A DNA stretch of 36,479 bases from an uncultured Clostridium sp. (GTDB lineage Bacteria > Bacillota > Clostridia > TANB77 > CAG-508): NCBI GenBank assembly GCA_948472955.1, contig CAOKVW010000008.1, positions 1 to 36,479 of the forward strand, given 5' to 3'. Positions 1-6,860 of this stretch are shown here, piece after piece; positions within the stretch are counted from its first letter, which is position 1, and each line of letters begins with the position of its first letter. The notes below the pieces were generated by a model that saw only the letters and a program-made list of their open reading frames with translations, ran no database searches and was not told where the DNA came from. The position numbers were made by a program, and so were the translations under genes.

Positions 1-1450
1 ATATGATGGAAGTTATAACAATATATTTGAAGATGTATCATTTAATATAGATACTAATTGGAAATTAGGATTAATTGGTAGAAATGGTAAAGGAAAAACT
101 ACATTCTTAAAATTATTGCAGGGAAAATATGAGTATAAAGGAACAATATCTAAAAATGTTGATGTTGATTATTTTCCATTTGAAGTAACAAACAAAAATA
201 AAATATCAATAGAGATAGTAAATGAAATTGCTCCAAATGTTGCAGATTGGGAAATTATAAAAGAGTTGAATTTGCTAAATAGCGATACAGGAATATTATA
301 TAGGAACTTTAATTTATTAAGTGGTGGAGAGCAAATAAAGATACTTTTAATAAGCCTATTTTTAAAAGGAAACAATTTTTTACTTATAGATGAGCCTACA
401 AATCATTTAGATATTGAAACAAGAAATAATTTAGTTAGTTATTTAGAAAAGAAAAGGGGATTTATATTAGTATCACACGATAGGAATTTTTTAGATAAGG
501 TTGTAAATCATATAATTGCAATAAATAATACTAATATTGAAATTAGGCAAGGTAATTTTTCATCTTGGAAAGAAAATAAAGATAGACAAGATAACTTTGA
601 AATAGTGCAAAATGAAAAGTTAGAAAAAGATATAAATAGGCTTGAAATTGCCTCTAGAAACTCTGCAAAATGGTCGAATGAAGCAGAAAAGGGAAAAAGT
701 AAAAAATACAATTCAGAAACTACAATAGACAAAGGATATGTAGGGCATAAGGCTGATAAAGTGATGAAGAGTTCAAAAGTTATGGAACAAAGAACCCAAA
801 AAGCAATAGATGAAAAAGCTAATTTATTAAGAAATATAGATAGAAATGAAGATTTAAAGATTATTCCTTTAGAAAGTAATAAAAATCCATTAGTTTTAGC
901 AAATAAATTGCAGATAAAGTATAATGAACAGGTAATATTTAAGCCTATTTCCTTTAAAGTGAATAATGGCGACAGAGTTGCAATAATAGGTAAAAATGGA
1001 ATTGGAAAATCAAGCATATTAAAACTTATTATAGAAAAAGAAATACAATATAATGGAGAATTTAAAGTAGCGAATGATTTGAAAATATCTTATGTATCAC
1101 AAAGTACAGAAGATTTAAAAGGAAATTTAAAAACTTTTGCTAGGGATAATAAAATAGATGAAAGCATCTTCAAAGCGATGTTAGTAAAAATGGGATTATC
1201 ACAATCTGATTTTGATACTAATATACAAGATATGAGTGAAGGTCAAAAGAAAAAAGTTTTAATTGCAAAAAGTATATCAGAACAAGCAAATATTTATATA
1301 TGGGATGAGCCTTTGAATTATATTGATATATTAACAAGAATACAGATAGAAGATACGATTTTAAATTACAAACCTACTCTTGTTTTTGTAGAACACGATG
1401 AAACATTTATTGAAAAAGTGGCAACAAAAATTATAAATTTAGAGAGATAG
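1..1450 (+). CDS. Lsa-type ABC-F ribosome protection ATPase, 5' end missing
   Basis: The reading frame is open from base 2, so the gene starts outside the window. The visible part has two ABC ATPase domains and no membrane segments. The first domain has Walker A GRNGKGKTT (about bases 80-106), signature LSGGEQ and Walker B LLIDEPTNHLD. A charged linker follows (WSNEAEKGKSKK, then GYVGHKADKVMKSSK). The second domain has Walker A GKNGIGKSS, a degenerate signature MSEGQKKK, and IYIWDEPLNYID. The linker and the DEPLNYID motif are typical of the Lsa group of ABC-F proteins, which bind the ribosome and displace lincosamide, streptogramin A and pleuromutilin drugs. Both catalytic glutamates are present, so it looks functional. 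Assignment to ABC-F is firm. The drug spectrum is inferred from the family only, and a housekeeping ABC-F role is possible. Confidence 0.88.
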   Translation, partial: YDGSYNNIFEDVSFNIDTNWKLGLIGRNGKGKTTFLKLLQGKYEYKGTISKNVDVDYFPFEVTNKNKISIEIVNEIAPNVADWEIIKELNLLNSDTGILYRNFNLLSGGEQIKILLISLFLKGNNFLLIDEPTNHLDIETRNNLVSYLEKKRGFILVSHDRNFLDKVVNHIIAINNTNIEIRQGNFSSWKENKDRQDNFEIVQNEKLEKDINRLEIASRNSAKWSNEAEKGKSKKYNSETTIDKGYVGHKADKVMKSSKVMEQRTQKAIDEKANLLRNIDRNEDLKIIPLESNKNPLVLANKLQIKYNEQVIFKPISFKVNNGDRVAIIGKNGIGKSSILKLIIEKEIQYNGEFKVANDLKISYVSQSTEDLKGNLKTFARDNKIDESIFKAMLVKMGLSQSDFDTNIQDMSEGQKKKVLIAKSISEQANIYIWDEPLNYIDILTRIQIEDTILNYKPTLVFVEHDETFIEKVATKIINLER

Positions 1451-1487
1451 GTGTGCGATAAATTACAAATTGAAAAAGGATAAAGTT

Positions 1488-1710
1488 ATGGCAAGAGTAT
1501 TAAAAAATAAAGAATTGGTAAATATGAGATTAGCAACTAATTATGGTGGTTGGATGTATTGTGATGAATGTAATGAAAATATAGGCTATTTATGCTATTC
1601 AACTTATGATAGAGCCTTTAATTACGATACTAGATAAAAAAGTGGCTAGTTATGAAATGAAAATTACTTGTAAATCTTGTAATAAAACATATAAAAAGGA
1701 GGTGAGATAA
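1488..1710 (+). pseudogene. Small Cys-pair (zinc-ribbon-like) protein, frameshifted
   Basis: An ATG at 1488 opens a 49-codon frame that contains CDEC and ends with TAA at 1635-1637. The following bases, read one frame over from 1636, continue as a plausible second half with a second CxxC pair (ITCKSCNKTYKK) and stop at 1708-1710, overlapping the ribosome-binding region of the next gene. Two CxxC pairs suggest a small metal-binding protein of about 72 residues broken by one indel near 1630-1636. No CGG is present at this lesion. I do not recognise the family, and two separate tiny ORFs are the alternative. Confidence 0.4.
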
Positions 1711-2031
1711 ATGGATTTCTTATTAACATTATTGATTGGAATAGTTGCAGGAGTAATAGATGTATTACCAATGATTAAAATGAAAGTTGATAAATACTCA
1801 ACACTATCAGCATTTGTATATTATTTAATAGTTCCTTTTGTTATCTTTGGAATTAATTGGTTTGAAAATCTGTGGTGGTTAAGAGGTGGAGTCGTTTCTA
1901 TACTTATGGCTATTCCAGTAATTATTCTAGTAGCAAAAGAAGATAAAAAAAGCCCAATAGCAATGACAATTATGTCTATCGTTTTAGGAAGTATTATTGG
2001 AGTTGTAGGGCATTTCTTAAATCTAATGTAA
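1711..2031 (+). CDS. Small hydrophobic membrane protein of unknown function
   Basis: This is a 106-residue protein that is almost entirely hydrophobic. I can see about four membrane segments: residues 2-22, 30-50, 58-75 and 83-105. A short charged loop, KEDKKS, precedes the last segment. A strong AAGGAGGTGAGATAA site lies directly before the ATG, so expression looks deliberate. It sits between remnants of decayed genes, in an accessory region with an ABC-F gene. I recognise no catalytic or transport motif and assign no function. The upstream Cys-pair fragment ends exactly at its start, which suggests an original operon. Confidence 0.6.
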   Translation: MDFLLTLLIGIVAGVIDVLPMIKMKVDKYSTLSAFVYYLIVPFVIFGINWFENLWWLRGGVVSILMAIPVIILVAKEDKKSPIAMTIMSIVLGSIIGVVGHFLNLM

Positions 2032-2038
2032 TATAGGT

Positions 2039-2206
2039 GGGTATGATAATAATTTCGATAAAGGTTTACAAAGAGGTAATACAAAACAGCAAATGAAAAT
2101 GATGTTCAAGGCAATGTTTTCTATAAAAGCATTTGCTGAAGATAATAAAAAAATATCAGCATATACAAATGAAGCACAAGAGAAATTTATAGGAGGTAGA
2201 AAATGA
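2039..2206 (+). pseudogene. C-terminal remnant of an unknown gene
   Basis: A frame open from 2039 to a TGA at 2204-2206 encodes about 55 hydrophilic residues (it contains NFDKGLQRGN and ends KFIGGRK). It has no start with a ribosome binding site, and its tail overlaps the start of the next gene. It reads like the last third of a helical protein whose front has been lost. An ATG at about 2093 could give a 37-residue peptide. The parent family was not recognised. Confidence 0.3.
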
Positions 2207-2778
2207 AAAACGAAAAAAGAGAAAATGAAAATAAAATTATGAAAAATACAACTATTTCTATTTTAGTTACTGCTTTATCATTGATAGCAATATTAGTATG
2301 TATTATTTGCGATTTAGCCATTTTTGGTAAATTTACTTGGTCGATAATTACAACAAGTTCAATTATATTTTTTTGGTTAGTTTTAATTCCAATGATAAAG
2401 TTAGGTAAGAAAGGAATAAATAGAAGTTTAGCAATATTAAGTATTCTTATTATCCCATATTTATATGTATTAAGCATTTCAATAAAAGAAAATACCATAT
2501 TTACAATAGGAGTTGCAATGTCTATAATCGCAATTATATATGTATGGTGCATATTTTGGATTTTTAAACTATTGCAAAAAAGAAAAATTAAGGCAATAGG
2601 AATTACCTTATTATTATCAATACCATTTTATTTGATTGTAAATATTATCTTATCCAAAAAGACTTTAGAACCCATAATTGATATATGGGATATATTATCA
2701 ATGTTTATAATAGTTATTTTTGCAAGTATATTGTTTATATATGATTATATTAACCATAAAGAGCAAAAAGATATATAA
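2203..2778 (+). CDS. Multi-pass membrane protein of unknown function
   Basis: This is a 191-residue protein with a short charged N-terminus (KNEKRENENK) and then about six hydrophobic segments, near residues 18-40, 46-64, 71-88, 94-120, 131-150 and 160-180. GGAGG lies six bases before the ATG at 2203. There are no soluble domains and no conserved polar motif that I can name. The start overlaps the end of the preceding remnant. It may be an accessory integral membrane protein, and its function is unknown. Confidence 0.6.
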   Translation: MKNEKRENENKIMKNTTISILVTALSLIAILVCIICDLAIFGKFTWSIITTSSIIFFWLVLIPMIKLGKKGINRSLAILSILIIPYLYVLSISIKENTIFTIGVAMSIIAIIYVWCIFWIFKLLQKRKIKAIGITLLLSIPFYLIVNIILSKKTLEPIIDIWDILSMFIIVIFASILFIYDYINHKEQKDI

Positions 2779-2814
2779 AAGTGAACGAAAAATTGCTATT
2801 TTGAGAGGTGAATA

Positions 2815-2983
2815 ATGAGTAAATATGAGCCATTATGGAAGTATTTAAAAAATAATAAAAAACATTATAGCATTTGAAATAGACCATTCATTTTTAAATG
2901 ATAAGAAAGAAGCAAAAGAATTTGGATATGAAATTAGTAAAATATCTATGAAAGAAAAAACAGTGATTTTCAATAAGGTATAA
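2815..2983 (+). pseudogene. Decayed small protein (begins MSKYEPLW), internal deletion and frameshift
   Basis: An ATG at 2815, preceded by GAGAGGTGA, opens MSKYEPLWKYLKNNKKHYSI and then stops. The next bases in another frame continue with FEIDHSFLNDKKEAKEFGYE and end ISMKEKTVIFNKV at a TAA (2981-2983). The two halves match, from memory, the start and end of a small family of about 75 residues in Clostridia and Bacilli with a DHSFL-type core. The middle is missing and the frame is shifted, so this is a pseudogene. No CGG is involved. Confidence 0.5.
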
Positions 2984-3015
2984 CCAGAATTTATGATTTG
3001 TAGAAAGGATAAAAA

Positions 3016-3279
3016 ATGATTCATATTAAATTTATAAAAAAAGAGAATAGGGCAGTGGCTTATGATAATGAGATTGAAATTGGTGAATGTGAATTTAAAG
3101 AACTAGAGGACACATGGAATATAGTTCATACTTTAGTAAGCGGCAAATATCAAGGGCAAGGAATTGCAAAATTATTAGTAAAATGTATTATTGAAAATTC
3201 AAAAAAATGCAATAAAATTCTTATTGCAGAATGTTCTTATGCGAAAAAGGTATTGGAAACCAATAATAATATTTCATAA
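3016..3279 (+). CDS. Short GNAT-type N-acetyltransferase (YjdJ-like)
   Basis: This 87-residue protein is of the minimal GNAT type. The acetyl-CoA pyrophosphate loop is visible as GKYQGQGIAKLLV (residues 43-55), and the C-terminal AECSYAKKVLE matches the conserved CSYAK motif of YjdJ-like proteins. These small single-domain GNATs are usually 85-95 residues, so it is full length. The substrate is unknown. AGAAAGGAT precedes the ATG. It lies between two pseudogenes and may be the only intact survivor of that stretch. Confidence 0.75.
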   Translation: MIHIKFIKKENRAVAYDNEIEIGECEFKELEDTWNIVHTLVSGKYQGQGIAKLLVKCIIENSKKCNKILIAECSYAKKVLETNNNIS

Positions 3280-3321
3280 AGTTAAACTAAAAATTACAAT
3301 AAGTAGGGGCAGATAATTAAG

Positions 3322-3351
3322 TTGAAAATTACTTGTCTTTTATGATATAAT
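3322..3351 (+). promoter_or_regulatory. Predicted sigma-A promoter upstream of the decayed nitroreductase
   Basis: A -35 TTGAAA (3322-3327) and a -10 TATAAT (3346-3351) are separated by 18 bases, and the start codon follows about 35 bases later. Confidence 0.5.
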
Positions 3352-3386
3352 CGAAACACAAGATAGTAATTTGTAGAGGAGATAAA

Positions 3387-3873
3387 ATGAAGGATAATTT
3401 ATATAATATGATTTTTAAAAGAAAGTCTTTTCATTTGTTTAGAAATATAGGAAATGAACATATTACAGATGAAGAACTTAAAGATATTAAAAATAAATTT
3501 AATACATTTATACCACTAGTAGAAAGTATTAAAGTAAAAATGAAAAATATTTAGTATCAAAAAATATTGGAACACTTTGGTTTGGTATAGGTAAAGTTAA
3601 GGAAAAACAATTAGATGGACTTGATTTTGTAATAATGATTGTAATAGCAAAAGTAGATTCAGAAACTAAGTTTATAGATTTAGAAAACCAGGAAAAAGAG
3701 GACTTATACCAATAGATATGGTTAAATATTATAATCAAATTGATATTGGAATTTTCTTATGTTTTTTAGAATTGTGTTTGAATAAAAATAGTATTAAATT
3801 TGAAAGAACACTATATGTAGAAGAAAATGTTGATAATGAGAAAAATCTAACTGCTGTATATAAAATAAATTAA
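3387..3873 (+). pseudogene. Nitroreductase-family protein, at least two lesions
   Basis: An ATG at 3387 after TAGAGGAGAT begins a product containing FKRKSFHLFR, a typical start for clostridial nitroreductase-like FMN proteins. The frame stops at about 3555. The next segment, in another frame, contains KNIGTLWFGIGK and stops near 3716. A third segment in yet another frame reads DIGIFLCFLELCL and ends at 3871-3873. A piece of roughly 30 residues, normally including the CxxxEY-type region, is missing at the first break. The promoter and ribosome site are intact but the product cannot be. Neither break is at a CGG, in contrast to the five recoding sites elsewhere in the window. Confidence 0.7.
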
Positions 3874-3918
3874 CAAATAAGGAGTACAAATTACATGTTG
3901 TAGGAGAAATAATTTTGC

Positions 3919-3965
3919 CATGGGTACTTTGGGACAGTCCCAAAGTACCCATGTCTCTTTTTTTA
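3919..3965 (+). terminator. Perfect 16-bp hairpin followed by a T-run
   Basis: The arms 3919-3934 and 3938-3953 are perfectly complementary around a 3-base loop. TCTC and a run of T follow at 3958-3964. This fits a Rho-independent terminator. The stem is unusually long and symmetrical, so it may be one of a family of intergenic palindromes. The region 3874-4041 otherwise holds nothing that I can identify. Confidence 0.7.
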
Positions 3966-4041
3966 TAAAAGTGTTACTTTTTTAGAAATTTTATCAATAT
4001 AAAGATATAAGGTATCTTAAAAAAAGGAGTTTAGAGTTAAA

Positions 4042-4566
4042 TTGAATGATTGTAAAGAAATAAGGTATTACATGAAAAATAATGAACTTGATTTAGAAAA
4101 AATAATAAAGGAGTATTCATCTTATACTGTTACTATTATAAATAATATGGCAAAAGATACTCTAAATAATGAAGATAAAGAGGAAATAGTTTCGGAAGTA
4201 TTCTTTATATTATGGAAGAATAAAAACAAATTAGATATTAACAAATATTTAAGTTCATATATTGCAGGAATAACAAGAAATGTCGTAAAAGAATATTTAA
4301 GAAAAATAAAGATTAATTTCGATATTTCTGATTATGAAAATGCTTTATATAGTTATGATAAAATCGATTTTTTCGATAATAGTGTAGAAGAGATTAGTAA
4401 AATAGAAAAGAAGCTAGAAAAGATGAAAGAAATTGATAAAAAAGTATTTTTAGATTTTTATTATTCTTCTAAATCAATTAAGGATATAGCTAAAGAACAA
4501 AAGATTTCTGAATTTAGTGTAAAGCAGAGATTATACAGAATTAGAAATAAAATAAAGAAAGGTTAG
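4042..4566 (+). CDS. ECF-like RNA polymerase sigma factor
   Basis: This is a 174-residue sigma-70 family protein. Region 2 covers about residues 18-85 (DKEEIVSEVFFILWKNKNKL resembles the conserved D.VQ.VF...W core). Region 4 covers about residues 125-172, with the helix-turn-helix KSIKDIAKEQKISEFSVKQR. There is no sigma 1 or 3 region, as expected for ECF factors. The likely start is TTG at 4042, behind AAAAAAGGAG at a rather long spacing. ATG at 4072 is the alternative and would remove ten residues. The downstream gene starts five bases after its stop and encodes a membrane protein of the anti-sigma type, so the pair is probably an autoregulated envelope-response unit. The target genes are not visible. 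Confidence 0.85.
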   Translation: MNDCKEIRYYMKNNELDLEKIIKEYSSYTVTIINNMAKDTLNNEDKEEIVSEVFFILWKNKNKLDINKYLSSYIAGITRNVVKEYLRKIKINFDISDYENALYSYDKIDFFDNSVEEISKIEKKLEKMKEIDKKVFLDFYYSSKSIKDIAKEQKISEFSVKQRLYRIRNKIKKG

Positions 4567-4571
4567 ATTGT

Positions 4572-5651
4572 ATGAATGATAATAAAATTCTTGAAAAGGT
4601 AAAAATGAAAATAGCTATATCTCAAATCGTAAAAGAGGAGGATATGGTAATGAATAAGAGTAAATTGAAGATTGGCAAAGGGATAGGAATTGCAGCTTGT
4701 ATTGTTCTTTCAATGACAGGAATGGTATTTGCTACAAAACAAATAATTAATAAATTTGGAGCCAATAGTAGTGATGGGATTCAAACTGCTATTGATAATG
4801 AGTATTATAGTGATGTAAATACAGAATATAGAGAAGCAAATGGAATTAGCACAAGTATAGAATCTTTTTTAATAGACGATAATAACTTTGATATGAATAT
4901 CAATATAAAATTTGATAATAATTATAATTTACAAGATATGTTATCAAATGAAGGAAGAATCGATATAATGGATTTAAAAGTAGTAAACGAAAAAAATGAA
5001 AAAGTTTTTGCAACAATGGAACTTGAATCAGAAGAAATGATGTCTTTATACAAAACAGAACAAGAAGCAATAGAAAATTATGATAGTTATGAAGGTGCAT
5101 ATGGTGAAAATATACAAAAAACAAATGATAATGAGATTAAATATTATTTAACAGCAACAGGAAATCCTAATGAATTTCCCGTGTCTCAAAAATTGATAGT
5201 AACATTTAACAAAATAAGAAATAGACATTGGGAAAACGATGAGGCAAAAAATATTATTTATGAAGGTAAATGGAAATATGAGTTAAATGTGCCTAGCAGT
5301 ATGGCAAAATCTAATATGGTTCATTATCAATTAGTTTCTATTAGTGATGAAAATTATAAATTTGAAGGTGCTAAAGTTTCAAATACAGCATTTAAAATAT
5401 ATTTAAGCAATTGTGATGGTATAGATTGGAATGATAATGAATGTGTAGAAACTTCCGATGGAAGAAAATTTTATCCAGCACAAAGATCGGATGGAGATGG
5501 AGAAATAAGTGTTAAAGAAGATGGAATTGTAAGATATTACAATACATTTAACTTAACCAATTATGATGCAACAGATACTTTAAAAGTTCATTTGTTTAAA
5601 ACAAATGGCAAAGAGGTAATGATTGAATTAGAAAAAGAAAAAGAAAAATAA
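4572..5651 (+). CDS. DUF4179-type membrane-anchored anti-sigma factor
   Basis: This is a 359-residue protein. A cytoplasmic N-terminal part of about 34 residues would bind the sigma factor. One membrane segment follows at about residues 36-55 (GIGIAACIVLSMTGMVFA), then a large extracellular part with the features of DUF4179: immediately after the membrane a helical stretch, then beta-rich sequence with FDMNINIKFD. The C-terminus is lysine- and glutamate-rich (ELEKEKEK). The coding sequence starts five bases after the sigma gene, which indicates translational coupling. In Firmicutes this arrangement typically means the membrane protein holds the sigma factor inactive until an envelope signal. 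That role is inferred from family and context. Confidence 0.8.
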   Translation: MNDNKILEKVKMKIAISQIVKEEDMVMNKSKLKIGKGIGIAACIVLSMTGMVFATKQIINKFGANSSDGIQTAIDNEYYSDVNTEYREANGISTSIESFLIDDNNFDMNINIKFDNNYNLQDMLSNEGRIDIMDLKVVNEKNEKVFATMELESEEMMSLYKTEQEAIENYDSYEGAYGENIQKTNDNEIKYYLTATGNPNEFPVSQKLIVTFNKIRNRHWENDEAKNIIYEGKWKYELNVPSSMAKSNMVHYQLVSISDENYKFEGAKVSNTAFKIYLSNCDGIDWNDNECVETSDGRKFYPAQRSDGDGEISVKEDGIVRYYNTFNLTNYDATDTLKVHLFKTNGKEVMIELEKEKEK

Positions 5652-5738
5652 TAAAATAAAACCATAATGATATATGACATATGAAAAAATAATGAGTATA
5701 AATCTTTTCAAAAAAAATAAAATAAAGCAGAAAAAATC

Positions 5739-5767
5739 TTGCTATTTCGACAAGTTCATAATATAAT
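5739..5767 (+). promoter_or_regulatory. Predicted sigma-A promoter for the first glycosyltransferase
   Basis: TTGCTA (5739-5744) and TATAAT (5762-5767) are separated by 17 bases. Downstream, AGGTAA at about 5785 can pair with TTACCT near 5810 ahead of a short T-run, so a small leader hairpin may lie between promoter and gene. Confidence 0.6.
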
Positions 5768-5833
5768 AGAAGCATAAAAATAGAGGTAAGTTTAAAAAGT
5801 TCATATTGTTACCTTTTTGGAAAGGATGAAAAA

Positions 5834-6772
5834 ATGAAAACGGCAGTATTAATACCATGTTATAACGAAGAATTAACCATAGAAAAAGTAATCAAAGATT
5901 TTAAAAAAGAATTACCAGAAGCAGAAATATATGTATATGACAACAATTCAAAAGACAAAACAGCACAAATAGCGGAGAAAAATGGTGCTATTGTAAGGTA
6001 TGAATATCGACAAGGAAAAGGTAATGTTGTAAGAAGCATGTTTCGTGACATTGATGCTGATATCTATGTGATGGCAGATGGAGATGATACCTATCCAGCA
6101 GAGGAGGTACATAAACTAATCGAGCCAGTTGTAAAGGGAGAAGCAGACATGGTAATAGGGGACAGGCTAACCAATGGAACCTATCAAAAAGAAAACAAGA
6201 GACATTTCCATGAATTTGGAAATAATCTAGTAAAAAAAGCAATCAATGTGGCATTTAAAACCAATTTAAAAGATATTATGACAGGTTATCGTGTATTTAA
6301 TAAAATATTTGTTAAAAACATGCCAGTTTTAAGTCCTAAGTTTGAAATTGAAACAGAGATGTCACTACATGCATTAGATAAGAAATTCATTATCAAAGAA
6401 ATTCCAATTGTTTATCGAGATAGACCAGAAGGTAGTGAATCGAAATTAAATACGGTAAGTGATGGAATGAAAGTAATCAAAACAATTATAAAGATGTTTA
6501 AAGACTTTAAACCACGTCAATTTTTCTGGATGGTTTCTATGCTATTTGTACTGTTAGGATTAATTGTTGGAGTTCCTGTGATTGTAGAGTTTATTAGAAC
6601 AGGATATATTACCAAAATGCCATCTGCTGTATTAGCAACAGGGATTATGATTTTAGCTGTTATTATAGCTCAATGTGGAGTGATTCTAGACACGGTTGTG
6701 AAGCAACATAGAGAAAAATATGAATTGCAATTATCACGATATACACAAATCGAGAATTTGAAGAAAATGTAA
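5834..6772 (+). CDS. Family 2 glycosyltransferase with two C-terminal membrane segments
   Basis: This is a 312-residue protein. The GT-A domain covers about residues 1-215: the nucleotide-sugar site VLIPCYNEELTI is at the start, the DXD-type metal motif is in MADGDDTYP, and the acceptor-loop region contains IMTGYRVFNK. Two membrane helices follow, at about 234-255 and 268-290, and a basic tail faces the cytoplasm. The family (DPM1/DPG synthase-like) transfers a sugar from a nucleotide donor to undecaprenyl phosphate or a related lipid carrier. GAAAGGATG lies just before the ATG. It precedes the secreted wall hydrolases and lies some 7 kb from the rhamnose operon, so a role in a surface polysaccharide is likely. 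The sugar is unknown. Confidence 0.85.
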   Translation: MKTAVLIPCYNEELTIEKVIKDFKKELPEAEIYVYDNNSKDKTAQIAEKNGAIVRYEYRQGKGNVVRSMFRDIDADIYVMADGDDTYPAEEVHKLIEPVVKGEADMVIGDRLTNGTYQKENKRHFHEFGNNLVKKAINVAFKTNLKDIMTGYRVFNKIFVKNMPVLSPKFEIETEMSLHALDKKFIIKEIPIVYRDRPEGSESKLNTVSDGMKVIKTIIKMFKDFKPRQFFWMVSMLFVLLGLIVGVPVIVEFIRTGYITKMPSAVLATGIMILAVIIAQCGVILDTVVKQHREKYELQLSRYTQIENLKKM

Positions 6773-6791
6773 AAATTACCAATATTTATAA

Positions 6792-6820
6792 TTGATTCAA
6801 TAAATAGGATTCGATATAAT
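6792..6820 (+). promoter_or_regulatory. Predicted sigma-A promoter for the GH25 gene
   Basis: TTGATT (6792-6797) and TATAAT (6815-6820) lie 17 bases apart, with the ribosome site GGGGGT at 6849-6854 and the ATG at 6861. Confidence 0.6.
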
Positions 6821-6860
6821 GATATTAATAGAGTAAGATATGGATAATGGGGGTAAAAAT

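Noticed and set aside
508..1017. A long minus-strand frame opposite the ABC-F gene
   Set aside because: Long antisense frames are expected opposite AT-rich lysine/asparagine-rich genes, and it has no start signals.
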